Assembly (NCBI GenBank): GCA_900319465.1
Contig: ONOL01000008.1
Span: 1-60,078, forward strand
Length of the DNA: 60,078 nucleotides
Origin: an uncultured Eubacteriales bacterium
GTDB lineage: Bacteria; Bacillota; Clostridia; Oscillospirales; Oscillospiraceae
Direction: 5' to 3'
Each line of letters starts with the position of its first letter. Position 1 is the stretch's first letter. The translations under genes and the position numbers were made by a program. Positions 52,138 to 60,076 of this stretch are shown in pieces. The notes under the pieces were generated by a model that was not told where the DNA came from, searched no databases, and worked only from the letters and a program-made list of their open reading frames with translations.

Positions 52138-53112
52138 ATGATCGACATTTACGGCACCCTTGGTCCCGCCTGCGCGGAAAGCGGGACGCTCGAGGAGATG
52201 TTCCGCCTCGGCATGACGGGACTGCGGCTGAACCTGAGCCATGTGACGCTGCCGGAGGCGGCGCCGCTGGTGGAGGCGCTGCACAGCGCGGCGGCGCGGG
52301 CGGGCGTCTCGCCCCGGCTGCTGATCGATATGCAGGGGCCGGAAGTGCGCGTAGGGAAGCTCCCGGAGCCTCTCGCGCTGCGGACAGGCGACACGGTCCG
52401 GCTCGACCGGCTCTGCCTGCCGGAGGCCGTGCGGCAGGCGCTGGAGCCGGGGCAGGAGCTGCTGCTGGACGACGGGAAGCTGCTGCTCTGCTGCGAAACG
52501 GCGGCGCGCGCAAAGGTCCTTCGCGGCGGCGTGCTGCACAGCCGCAAGAGCGCGGCCCTGCCGGGCAAGGAGATCCGGCTCCCCGCCCTGACCGGGGCCG
52601 ACCGGGCCAATCTCGCGCTGGCGAGGGACTACGGCGTGACGGGGGTCATGCAGCCCTTCGTGCGCGGCCGGGCGGATCTGGAGGCGGTGCGCGAAGCGCT
52701 GCCCGCAGGGATCCGCCTGTTTGCCAAGGTCGAGAGCCTGGCGGGGGTCGAGCGTCTGGAGGAGCTCATGGACGAGGCCGACGAGATCGTCATCGCCCGC
52801 GGGGATCTGGGCAACGCCGTTCCTCTCTGGGAGCTGCCGGTGCTGCAGAAGCGCATCAGCGCCGCCTGCCGGGCAAGGGGCGTGCCCTTCATGGTTGTCA
52901 CACAGATGCTCGCCTCGATGGAGCACAGCCCCGTCCCCACGCGGGCGGAGGTCAGCGATATCTGCAACGCGGTGCTCGACGGCGCGGCCTCCGTCATGGT
53001 GACGGGGGAGACCGCCGTGGGCGAGTACCCGACGGAGGTCATGCGCTTCCTGTGCAATACCGTCCGCGCGGCGGAGCCATATCATGATACCTTGACGGCG
53101 AAGGGCCGATAA
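52138..53112 (+). CDS. Short pyruvate kinase-like protein (barrel only)
   Basis: A 324-residue protein with the pyruvate kinase barrel and inserted B domain but without the C-terminal allosteric domain (full-length enzymes are about 470-580 residues). Kept motifs: TLGPACAES and GLRLNLSHV with the catalytic Arg, DMQGPEVRVG, FAKVES with the catalytic Lys and Mg-binding Glu, ARGDLGNAVPLWELPVLQKR with the second Mg ligand, TQMLASMEHSPVPTRAEVSDICNAVLDGA and TGETAVGEYP. So the active site may be intact though effector control is lost. AAGGAGAAAG precedes the ATG. It is a second PK-type protein or a phosphoenolpyruvate-using paralog. Confidence 0.85.
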   Translation: MIDIYGTLGPACAESGTLEEMFRLGMTGLRLNLSHVTLPEAAPLVEALHSAAARAGVSPRLLIDMQGPEVRVGKLPEPLALRTGDTVRLDRLCLPEAVRQALEPGQELLLDDGKLLLCCETAARAKVLRGGVLHSRKSAALPGKEIRLPALTGADRANLALARDYGVTGVMQPFVRGRADLEAVREALPAGIRLFAKVESLAGVERLEELMDEADEIVIARGDLGNAVPLWELPVLQKRISAACRARGVPFMVVTQMLASMEHSPVPTRAEVSDICNAVLDGAASVMVTGETAVGEYPTEVMRFLCNTVRAAEPYHDTLTAKGR

Positions 53113-53161
53113 GCGTTTCACCGTGTTTTCCCGGCCGCCCTCGCCCCGGCGAAGGCCGGAA

Positions 53162-53193
53162 AAAAACTCCCGCCGCGGGCGGGAGTTTTTTTC
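53162..53193. terminator. Bidirectional terminator
   Basis: AAAAACTCCCGCC and GGCGGGAGTTTTT pair around GCG and end in seven T on the plus strand and six A before the stem, so it can end the PK-like transcript and the convergent ATPase-like gene. Confidence 0.92.
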
Positions 53194-53206
53194 GTCCTGT
53201 CCCAAA

Positions 53207-56200
53207 TCAGAATTTCAGAAACAGGCTTGCGGCCGCGACGGGCAGGGCCCAGAGCACCAGGAACGCGAACAGGAAGGGCACGCCGACCTGCCCCACAGTG
53301 AGGAAGCGGATGAAGACCGTGAACACACCCGCGACCGCCGCGATCAGCGTCACGATCAGATTCAGGCGCGTGGCCAGATACATGCTCCGACCGGTATCCG
53401 CCATCAGCGACAGGGGGCCGAGCCCCTCGCGGCAGATCACGGCGGCGATGGGCGCCTCCGAATCCGCCGGCGCCTCGGAGAGCTTGAAGCGCTCCATATA
53501 GGGCGGGAAGTCGTAGCCGTCGGTGGCGACCTCGAACAGCTCCCGCAGCATTTCGGGATTGACGTTGAAATCGCGCACGGCGAAGACCGGATGGCGGCTG
53601 GAACGGATCAGACCGATCAGCGCCTTGCGCACCTGCGGCTGGGGCAGATACTTCATGTTGAAGATGCCGTAGAGCACGCCGTCCACCGCGAGCAGCACCG
53701 TGGTCTTGTCCACCAGGCGGTAGGGGATGCGGACGTTCATCAGCCGCATCAGCTCCGTGCCGCCGCAGAGCACCGTGCTGCCGTCGATGACGCCCTTCAT
53801 GCCGCCGCCGGGGAGGAACTCGAAGTTGTCCACATGGCGCATGGTGCCGCCGTTGCGGTTCATCAGCTCGGCAAAGCAGGGGGCGATGCCGGAGCCGGAG
53901 GCAAGGATCATGGTGCCGGCGTAGGAGAGGATCTTCTCGGGCTCGGCGTCGGCAAAGATACGCACCGTGTCGACCTCCACGCTGCCCTCGGGGAAGAGAT
54001 CCCGGTCGGTGATGATGAGGTTCTGGCTCCGGCCGACGTCGCTCAGGCCGGACCATCCGGCCACGGCGGCGCCGCTGTAAAAGATGCGGTTGGAGCCGAG
54101 AAAATAGGGGAGCGAGAAGCAGAGCAGGGCCGTTACCGGGACGGCGGGGCTCAGCAGCGCGGTGAGGATATACAGGAAGTCGCCCCCCGCGTGCCGCGCG
54201 GCGGCGATGACGACGGCGAAGATGAGGCTCAGGATCAGCAGCGCCGGGGCGGCCCGCAGGAAAGCGGTCTCGTCCGGCCCGGCCTCCTCCGTGCGGCGCA
54301 CAAAGCCCACGATGGGCCGGTCGGTCTTGAGCAGGGTGATCCCCTTGCCCTTGAGCTCGCTCTCCCCGGTCACGCTGTAACAGCGCTTGGCGATGGAGGG
54401 CACCCGCAGGGCCTTGCGCAGGCCGCGGGCGGCGAGCAGCGAGGAATACAGCACGCCCAGGAGCGACAGGCTCGAGAGCAGGCAGAGAGGCATATGCGGC
54501 GTACCGAAGGCGTCCAGCGCGACGGCCAGCGCGTCAAAGCTTGTGAGCACGCAGGTCAGCGCCGCGAGCGAATCCGCCCCGAAGCGGAGCCGCGCCATGT
54601 TGACGGCGGCGGTCGTGATCACATCGAGGCTCAGCAGCATGATGACGAGCTGCAGCGCAAGGCACATCCCGGCCGCGACCTTCACCGTGCGCAGCATGCC
54701 GGAGACGGGAAGGCCCAGACTGATCCACGCGAGGATCGCCAGCAGGCCGAGCCCGATGCGGAAGCGCATCCGCAGCGAAGGCACGGCGGAGCCATAGTAT
54801 TTCGAGGCGGCGGCGGGCGCGACCTCCGGCCCCAGGTCCTCCCCGTCGGTATCCATGGTGACGGAGTTGGGGTTCGAGGAGAAGCCGCGCAGGCGGTAGA
54901 GCGTGCCGGTAATGAGGCTGGAGACGTACTGGGCAAAGCTCGGGAACTCCCCGTTCTCGTCCAGCGGCAGCGCTTCCTCCAAACGGCGGCGGGCCTTTTC
55001 CGGCCTTTGTGCCGCGGCGGGGGCGTCCTCCTCCGCGTCCTCCGTCGTCCCGTCGCGCTCCTCCGCGTCTTCCGGGGGGGCGTAGTCCTTCCCGGGAGCG
55101 TAGGCGGCAGGCGCGGCGGCGCTGTCGTCAAAGGTAAAATCGAAGCTGAAATCGTCCGCGGCGGGGGCGTCGGCCTTTTCAGCGGGCACGGCGAAAACCA
55201 CCGTGTCGTCGGCGTCGGCCTCCTTCCCACCGGAGGAATCCTGCGCCCCGGCAGGCACGGCGTCCTGCTCGGCCTCGGTCAGCGTGGTGGGATAGGCGCT
55301 GCGGGAGCGCCTGGCCGGGGCATTGAGCGGGCGCTTCTTCTCGCCGCGGCGGCTGCCGTTGAAGCTCATGATCCGCTGGAGCAGACCGGGCTTCTCCGTC
55401 GGCGCGTCGGGCAGATCCTCCTCCCCGGCGGTCCAGTGGTAGATCGGCTCGCTCTTCTGCACGGGCGGCACATAGCTCTCGTCCGCGCTCAGGTCCAGCT
55501 CCTTATCGCCGAAGACCATCTTCTCCTCGTGGCCGCTGAGATTGTAGCGCTCGACCCCGGCGTCCCGCTTCGCGGGGGCGGCGGGCTTCGGCGCGGCGGC
55601 CATCCGGTCGTAATCCTCGTCCGTCAGGGAGTTCATATAGCGCATGGCCTCGTCCGCCATGGCGGAGAGGGCGCTGATCTTTTCCTTTGAGGAGGCGACG
55701 GCGCTGGTCCCGGCGGCAAAGGCCGCGTAATCCTCGGCGCTGGCCCTGGGCGCGGCGTCCCGGTCGGGCTTCTTCGGCGTGAAGAACTGCGTCTTCTCAG
55801 GATCGGCTTTCGCGGCAGCCTCCACGGGCTTCTCGGCGAAAACCTTGTCGTATTCCTTTAAAATATCCTCCAGGGAGAGGCTGACCGCCTCCTCCGCCGG
55901 CTGGGACGGAAGCCCGTCGGCAGGCGTTTCAAGCGGGGAGAGTTCCTCCGGCGCGCTCCGGAAGAGATCGCCGAAGACGTCGAGCCCGTCCTTGCCCTCG
56001 CCGGCGCCTGTCTGCTGTTTTTCCGATTCAAAATCCATAGGTTTCTCCGTCTCCGCGCGCGCGGCGCGGCTGTTGTTTGCGGGGCTTTCGCGGGAAGGGA
56101 TGCGCGAGCGCAGAGACGCAATGGGGGAGCGCGGCGTTTCGCGCTTCTTTGCCGTCGCGTCGCTCCGGCGCTGCGGCGGGGCGCTGTGACGCGGCGGCGC

Positions 56201-56353
56201 CGACCGCTCCCGGCGGGACTGCGGCGGGCGCTCCGCGCGCCGTACCTCCGGCCCCGGCGCTGCGGCGCCCTCCTCCTGCGCGTAAAATTCCCGCAGGATG
56301 TCATCCACACTCATGGACGAGGGCTCTATTCCCTTGTAGAAATCCTGATCCAT
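53207..56353 (-). CDS. P-type-ATPase-like membrane protein lacking catalytic motifs
   Basis: A 1048-residue protein. Residues 1 to about 525 are acidic, Pro/Ala/Glu-rich and mostly disordered, with two similar helices SVDDILREFYAQE (14-27) and SLEDILKEYDKVF (near 160). From about 528 come six TM helices, a soluble block of about 250 residues, and two more helices (VTLIAAVAGVFTVFI, FLFAFLVLWALPVAAASLFL): the 8-TM layout of P1B ATPases. The membrane SPAVP stands where CPC/SPC lies in ion pumps. The phosphorylation loop expected as DKTGT is ITDRDLFPEG (near 781), TGDN is replaced by VRDFNV (near 926) and no GDGxND is found, so ATPase activity is very unlikely. RBS AAAGGGG precedes the ATG. It follows rlmB by 37 bases. 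Confidence 0.75.
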   Translation of the reverse strand: MDQDFYKGIEPSSMSVDDILREFYAQEEGAAAPGPEVRRAERPPQSRRERSAPPRHSAPPQRRSDATAKKRETPRSPIASLRSRIPSRESPANNSRAARAETEKPMDFESEKQQTGAGEGKDGLDVFGDLFRSAPEELSPLETPADGLPSQPAEEAVSLSLEDILKEYDKVFAEKPVEAAAKADPEKTQFFTPKKPDRDAAPRASAEDYAAFAAGTSAVASSKEKISALSAMADEAMRYMNSLTDEDYDRMAAAPKPAAPAKRDAGVERYNLSGHEEKMVFGDKELDLSADESYVPPVQKSEPIYHWTAGEEDLPDAPTEKPGLLQRIMSFNGSRRGEKKRPLNAPARRSRSAYPTTLTEAEQDAVPAGAQDSSGGKEADADDTVVFAVPAEKADAPAADDFSFDFTFDDSAAAPAAYAPGKDYAPPEDAEERDGTTEDAEEDAPAAAQRPEKARRRLEEALPLDENGEFPSFAQYVSSLITGTLYRLRGFSSNPNSVTMDTDGEDLGPEVAPAAASKYYGSAVPSLRMRFRIGLGLLAILAWISLGLPVSGMLRTVKVAAGMCLALQLVIMLLSLDVITTAAVNMARLRFGADSLAALTCVLTSFDALAVALDAFGTPHMPLCLLSSLSLLGVLYSSLLAARGLRKALRVPSIAKRCYSVTGESELKGKGITLLKTDRPIVGFVRRTEEAGPDETAFLRAAPALLILSLIFAVVIAAARHAGGDFLYILTALLSPAVPVTALLCFSLPYFLGSNRIFYSGAAVAGWSGLSDVGRSQNLIITDRDLFPEGSVEVDTVRIFADAEPEKILSYAGTMILASGSGIAPCFAELMNRNGGTMRHVDNFEFLPGGGMKGVIDGSTVLCGGTELMRLMNVRIPYRLVDKTTVLLAVDGVLYGIFNMKYLPQPQVRKALIGLIRSSRHPVFAVRDFNVNPEMLRELFEVATDGYDFPPYMERFKLSEAPADSEAPIAAVICREGLGPLSLMADTGRSMYLATRLNLIVTLIAAVAGVFTVFIRFLTVGQVGVPFLFAFLVLWALPVAAASLFLKF

Positions 56354-56390
56354 GCGAATACCCCTTTATCTCGTTCGGGTGCGTGCGCCT

Positions 56391-57152
56391 TCAGCTTCCG
56401 CTTCTCTGGCGCAGGATCTCGTACATCGTGATGGCGGCTGCGGCGGAGGCGTTGAGGGAGCTGACCTGCCCCTTCATGGGTAGGCTCACGATAAAGTCGC
56501 AGCTCTCGGAAACCAGACGGCCCATCCCGTCCCCCTCGGAGCCGATCACCAGCGCGAGCGGCCCGGTGAAGTCGGTGTGCCAGAGGTCGGACTGCCCGTC
56601 GGCGGCGGTGCCGTAGATCCACAGGCCCCGCTCCTTCAGCTCCCGGATCACCGCCGGGAGGTTGGGGACCCTCGCAATGGCCATGTGCTCGGCGGCGCCG
56701 GCGCTGGCCTTGTCCACGATGGCGGTCAGCCCCGCGCTGCGGCGCTTGGGGATGATGATCCCGTGGGCGCCGGCACATTCGGCGGAGCGGATGATGGCGC
56801 CGAGGTTGTGCCCGTCGCTGATCTCGTCGCAGACGATGACGAAGGGCGTCTCGCCCCGGCCCTCGGCGATGGCGAAGATGTCGTCCACCGTGCAGTATTC
56901 CCGCACGGCGCACACGGCGATCACGCCCTGGTGGGCGTGGGTCTGGCTCATGAAGTCCAGCTTGCGCCGGTCGCACTCCACCACGACGACGCCCTTGTCC
57001 CGGGCGGCGGAGGCGATGTGCCCCAGCGTTTTGTCGACCTCGCCCTTGTTGATGAAAAGCTTGTCAATGGCGCGTCCGGCGCGCAGCGCCTCCATGACGG
57101 CGTTGCGCCCTTCGATGATCTCATTTTGAATGCCCTGCTTGTTGTACTCCAC
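56391..57152 (-). CDS. rlmB: 23S rRNA (guanosine-2'-O)-methyltransferase RlmB (SpoU family)
   Basis: A 253-residue SAM-dependent methyltransferase of the SPOUT class acting on 23S rRNA G2251. N-terminal L30e-like domain with EGRNAVMEALRAGRAIDKLFI, then the SPOUT knot: DEISDGHNLGAIIRSAECAGAHGIIIPKRRSAGLTA (motif 1), LALVIGSEGDGMGRLV (motif 2) and VSLPMKGQVSSLNASAAAAITMYE (motif 3). ATG at 57152. It is followed on the same strand by the large P-type-like gene after 37 bases, so the two probably share a transcript though their jobs appear unrelated. Confidence 0.95.
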   Translation of the reverse strand: MEYNKQGIQNEIIEGRNAVMEALRAGRAIDKLFINKGEVDKTLGHIASAARDKGVVVVECDRRKLDFMSQTHAHQGVIAVCAVREYCTVDDIFAIAEGRGETPFVIVCDEISDGHNLGAIIRSAECAGAHGIIIPKRRSAGLTAIVDKASAGAAEHMAIARVPNLPAVIRELKERGLWIYGTAADGQSDLWHTDFTGPLALVIGSEGDGMGRLVSESCDFIVSLPMKGQVSSLNASAAAAITMYEILRQRSGS

Positions 57153-57291
57153 GGCCCTATTACTCCATTTTATAATAATTCAAAATAATCATAGCACAAC
57201 CGAGCGCAAAAAGAAAGCCTCGCGGCCGGAAAAAACGCATTTTTCGTCCCGGCCTTTTTCGTCCCGGACGCCGCCTTTGTTCGTTACCGTA

Positions 57292-57320
57292 TTGTAATTT
57301 ACGGAAAACTGTGATAAAGT
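57292..57320 (+). promoter_or_regulatory. Promoter of the lipoprotein/transglutaminase operon
   Basis: TTGTAA (57292-57297) and TAAAGT (57315-57320) are 17 bases apart, 34 bases before the ATG at 57355. Confidence 0.6.
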
Positions 57321-57354
57321 ATAAGGGATTTTGAGAGAGAAGGGGATTCCCGTC

Positions 57355-57747
57355 ATGAAACGAGTCATCAGTCTGCTGGTTTTGCTTGCGCTTGCGCTGA
57401 CGCTCTGCGCCTGCGGGTCCGCGCCTGCGAAGGAGAGCGAGAAGCCTGCCAATATGCAGTCCAGTCTGCCCGGCACTTCCTCCGCCGCGGAGGAACCGGA
57501 AGAGAGCGCCGAGCCTGCCGCCGAGGGCGACAGCGCGGCGGAGGAAGCGGTGCTGGCTGCCCGCAAGCTGAAGGATCGCCCGGTGTCTGAGCTCTTCGCC
57601 GTGATCGGCGAGCCTGTTTCCGAGGATGCCGCGCCGAGCTGCATGGGTCCCGGCGAGGACGTCAATCTGTATTACGACGGCTTTACGGTCTACACCTATA
57701 AGGATGGAGACTCCCAGATCGTAGTCGACGCGGAGGTGAGCAAATGA
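57355..57747 (+). CDS. Small predicted lipoprotein
   Basis: A 130-residue lipoprotein. Signal peptide with lipobox LCAC, Cys at about residue 19, an Ala/Glu/Ser-rich spacer to about 65, then a short domain (LKDRPVSELFAVIGEPVSEDAAPSCMGPGEDVNLYYDGFTVYTYKDGDSQIVVDAEV) of the BamE/SmpA-like or DUF type by pattern; family uncertain. AGAAGGGG precedes the ATG at 57355. Its stop overlaps the next gene by 4 bases (ATGA), so the pair is translationally coupled and likely acts together at the cell surface. Confidence 0.82.
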   Translation: MKRVISLLVLLALALTLCACGSAPAKESEKPANMQSSLPGTSSAAEEPEESAEPAAEGDSAAEEAVLAARKLKDRPVSELFAVIGEPVSEDAAPSCMGPGEDVNLYYDGFTVYTYKDGDSQIVVDAEVSK

Positions 57748-58760
57748 GCCGCCCGAAGAGAAAGCGCCGTTCCCTCTGGCAGATCGTGGTATTCCTGCTG
57801 CTGGCGCTGCTGCTGGCGGGGATCCTGCTGCTTGCGAAAATCCGCCTGAACCGCCAGATGCAGGCGGCTGAACCCACGGCCGCGCCCGAGGTTACCGCCG
57901 AGCCCACACCGGAGCCGACCCCAACCCCGTCTCCGACGCCCGCCCCGACCCCGACCCCGACGCCGGAGCCTACGCCCGACGGACTCTACCACACGGGCGA
58001 TGCGGAGTTGGACCAGCTCCTGTACGCCGTGATTGCCGAGAAGACGGACGAGAGCATGAGCGACGAGGAGAAGCTCCACGCGCTCTACGAGTACGTCTCC
58101 GGGAGCTTCGGCTATCTGCGCCGGAATTACTACGAGCCCGGCGAGCATGACTGGCTCAATGAGGAAGCCAAGACCATGCTGACCGAGCGCAACGGCAACT
58201 GCTACAACTTTGCCGCCACCTTCTGCCTGCTGGCACGCTGCATCGGCTACGATGCGGAGGCATACAGCGGCACGATCTACGGCCGCGCGGAGCCGGGGCA
58301 GACCCGCCCGCCCGATCGTCCCCACGGCTGGGTAGAGATCGAGATCGACGGCCAGACCTATATTTTCGACCCGGACATGCAGGCTGTCGTGGCTTACTGG
58401 TACCAGGATGACAGCTTCTATATGCAGGACGACGGCATCCGCAACCAGTACGGCTACACGAAGGCCGAGAGCGATCAGAAGCCCGAGCCGACGCCGGAGC
58501 CGACCAAGGCGCCCGCCGAGAACGCCGGCAGCACGACGCAGAACTATACGCCCGCGCAGAATTACACGCCGGCCCAGAACAATACCCCGGCCACACCTGC
58601 ACCGGCTACGCCTGCGCCTTCTACACCCGCACCTTCTACGCCCGCCCCGGCTACTCCTGCACCGGCCACGCCTGCGCCGGCCACGCCTGCGCCCACCGAC
58701 CCGCCTCCTCCCGATCCCGGCCCCGAGGAGGACGAGGGGGAAGTCGTGATTGCCGGATGA
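57744..58760 (+). CDS. Membrane-anchored transglutaminase-like protein
   Basis: A 338-residue protein: basic start, a TM helix at about 12-32 (IVVFLLLALLLAGILLLA), a Pro/Thr-rich spacer (residues about 45-75), a transglutaminase-like domain at about 80-235 with catalytic-type Cys in NGNCYNFAATF (near 153), His in PHGWVEIEI (near 193) and Asp in FDPD (near 208), and a long Pro/Thr/Ala-rich tail with TPAP repeats (about 250-330). Cys, His and Asp are in the order of the papain-like triad, so hydrolase or cross-linking activity outside the membrane is plausible. Coupled to the preceding lipoprotein gene. Confidence 0.85.
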   Translation: MSRPKRKRRSLWQIVVFLLLALLLAGILLLAKIRLNRQMQAAEPTAAPEVTAEPTPEPTPTPSPTPAPTPTPTPEPTPDGLYHTGDAELDQLLYAVIAEKTDESMSDEEKLHALYEYVSGSFGYLRRNYYEPGEHDWLNEEAKTMLTERNGNCYNFAATFCLLARCIGYDAEAYSGTIYGRAEPGQTRPPDRPHGWVEIEIDGQTYIFDPDMQAVVAYWYQDDSFYMQDDGIRNQYGYTKAESDQKPEPTPEPTKAPAENAGSTTQNYTPAQNYTPAQNNTPATPAPATPAPSTPAPSTPAPATPAPATPAPATPAPTDPPPPDPGPEEDEGEVVIAG

Positions 58761-58967
58761 TCGGCGCAGAAGTTACAAAAAAGCCATGATTTTGCCGCCC
58801 GCATCGGGTATGATAAGCCAAAAGCGCTTATCCCGTGACGCATGAGCCCGCGCCGCCCTTCGGGCCGCCGGGGGCGTGACGGATCATTCCGCGGCCGCGA
58901 AAGCGTCCGGGATGAGAGACCCGGCGGGCGGTTCCGTCCCGCGCAACGATACTGGAGGAAGCTCCCT

Positions 58968-59798
58968 ATGAAAGATCCGAGAAAAGCAATCGAACGCTTC
59001 TGCTACCGACATCCCGGCTTCGGCGTCTCGCGCCTGATGCTGTATGTTTCCCTTGCCAACGTGGCGATGTGGATCCTGGGCGCGGTGAACAGCCGTATCC
59101 TCGGCTACCTGACCTTCAATCCCTATCTCGTGCTGCACGGGCAGGTCTGGCGGCTCGTTACCTTTGCGCTCTATCCGCCCGACGGAGGGCTTTTCGCCTT
59201 CCTTATGTTCTATTTCTACTACTGGATCGGGACCACGCTTGAGCAGTACTGGGGTACGCCGCAGTTCAACATCTTCTTTTTCTCCGGCCTGCTCCTGACG
59301 CTGCTGTACGGTTTTTTGGTCTATTTCATCACGGGCGTCAGCGTGCAGCTCACGGCGCAGTACGTGTACCTGTCCATGTTCTTCGCCTTTGCCACGCTTT
59401 TCCCCGATATGCAGGTGCTGCTGTTTTTCATCATCCCGGTCAAAATGAAGTGGCTGGCGCTGCTTAACGCGGCGTTTTTCCTCGCCGGGGTGCTGACCTC
59501 GCCTTTCCCGGTGAACCTGCTGCCGATCGTTGCGATCCTGAACTTCTTCCTCTTCTGCGGCGGGGAGCTCTGGCACATGATCCCGAGGCGCGCGAGCGCG
59601 AACACCGTCAACTTCCGGCGCGAATCCCGGCGCATCCGCCGCGAGCAGCGCGACCAGCTCTACCACCACAAGTGCGCCGTCTGCGGCCGCACGGACGTGA
59701 CGAATCCGGAGCTGGAGTTCCGTTACTGCTCCCGCTGCGCGGGTTACCACTGCTTCTGCCCGGAGCACATCAACAACCATATCCACTTTACCGAGTAA
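58968..59798 (+). CDS. Rhomboid-fold membrane protein with C-terminal zinc-binding domain
   Basis: A 276-residue membrane protein. Residues about 15-205 carry the rhomboid-type pattern: SRLMLYVSLANVAMWIL (TM1), GQVWRLVTFALYP, YYWIGTTLEQYWGTPQF, then several helices and PVKMKWLALLNAAFFLAGVL. The catalytic GxSG serine motif and the His dyad partner of rhomboid proteases are not seen, so it is a pseudo-rhomboid by eye. The C-terminal about 55 residues hold CAVCGRTDVTNPELEFRYCSRC and a HCFCPEHINNHIHF segment, a likely zinc-binding fold on the cytoplasmic side. GGAGGA precedes the ATG at 58968. Single gene with a hairpin downstream. Confidence 0.82.
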   Translation: MKDPRKAIERFCYRHPGFGVSRLMLYVSLANVAMWILGAVNSRILGYLTFNPYLVLHGQVWRLVTFALYPPDGGLFAFLMFYFYYWIGTTLEQYWGTPQFNIFFFSGLLLTLLYGFLVYFITGVSVQLTAQYVYLSMFFAFATLFPDMQVLLFFIIPVKMKWLALLNAAFFLAGVLTSPFPVNLLPIVAILNFFLFCGGELWHMIPRRASANTVNFRRESRRIRREQRDQLYHHKCAVCGRTDVTNPELEFRYCSRCAGYHCFCPEHINNHIHFTE

Positions 59799-59803
59799 AC
59801 ACG

Positions 59804-59840
59804 CCGCGCAGCGGCGGTCGGACAGACCCCTGCTGCGCGG
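59804..59840 (+). terminator. Hairpin after the rhomboid-fold gene
   Basis: CCGCGCAGC (59804-59812) and GCTGCGCGG (59832-59840) form a 9-bp stem followed by ATTTCTC; the U-tract is weak. Confidence 0.6.
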
Positions 59841-59895
59841 ATTTCTCAGCCAAACAGCGAAAACTGCGAAAAAAGCGAAAAAAGAAAAATTAGTC

Positions 59896-59924
59896 TTGAC
59901 CTCGGAACATCTTTGTGCTAATAT
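59896..59924 (+). promoter_or_regulatory. Promoter of tRNA-Pro
   Basis: TTGACC (59896-59901) and TAATAT (59919-59924) are 17 bases apart, about 70 bases before the tRNA. Confidence 0.8.
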
Positions 59925-60000
59925 AGTCAAGCGCCAAGGCGAAAGGCTTTGGCTTTTGATACAGAGGAGACGCCGAAACGGTCGTTTCTTCTGAGTATGA

Positions 60001-60076
60001 CCGGGTGTAGCGCAGATGGTAGCGCGCTTGAATGGGGTTCAAGAGGCCGCTGGTTCAAATCCAGTCACTCGGACCA
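60001..60076 (+). tRNA. tRNA-Pro (anticodon GGG)
   Basis: 76 nt including encoded CCA at 60074-60076. Acceptor stem CCGGGTG pairs with CACTCGG (one G-U), discriminator A; D arm GCGCAGATGGTAGCGC; anticodon stem CTTGA/TCAAG with loop ATGGGGT and anticodon GGG; T arm GCTGGTTCAAATCCAGT. It reads CCC/CCU proline codons. Confidence 0.94.

Noticed and set aside
53123-55690. Plus-strand open frame opposite the P-type-like gene
   Set aside because: Gln/His/Gly/Arg-rich shadow; the minus-strand product has coherent membrane helices and a ribosome site.
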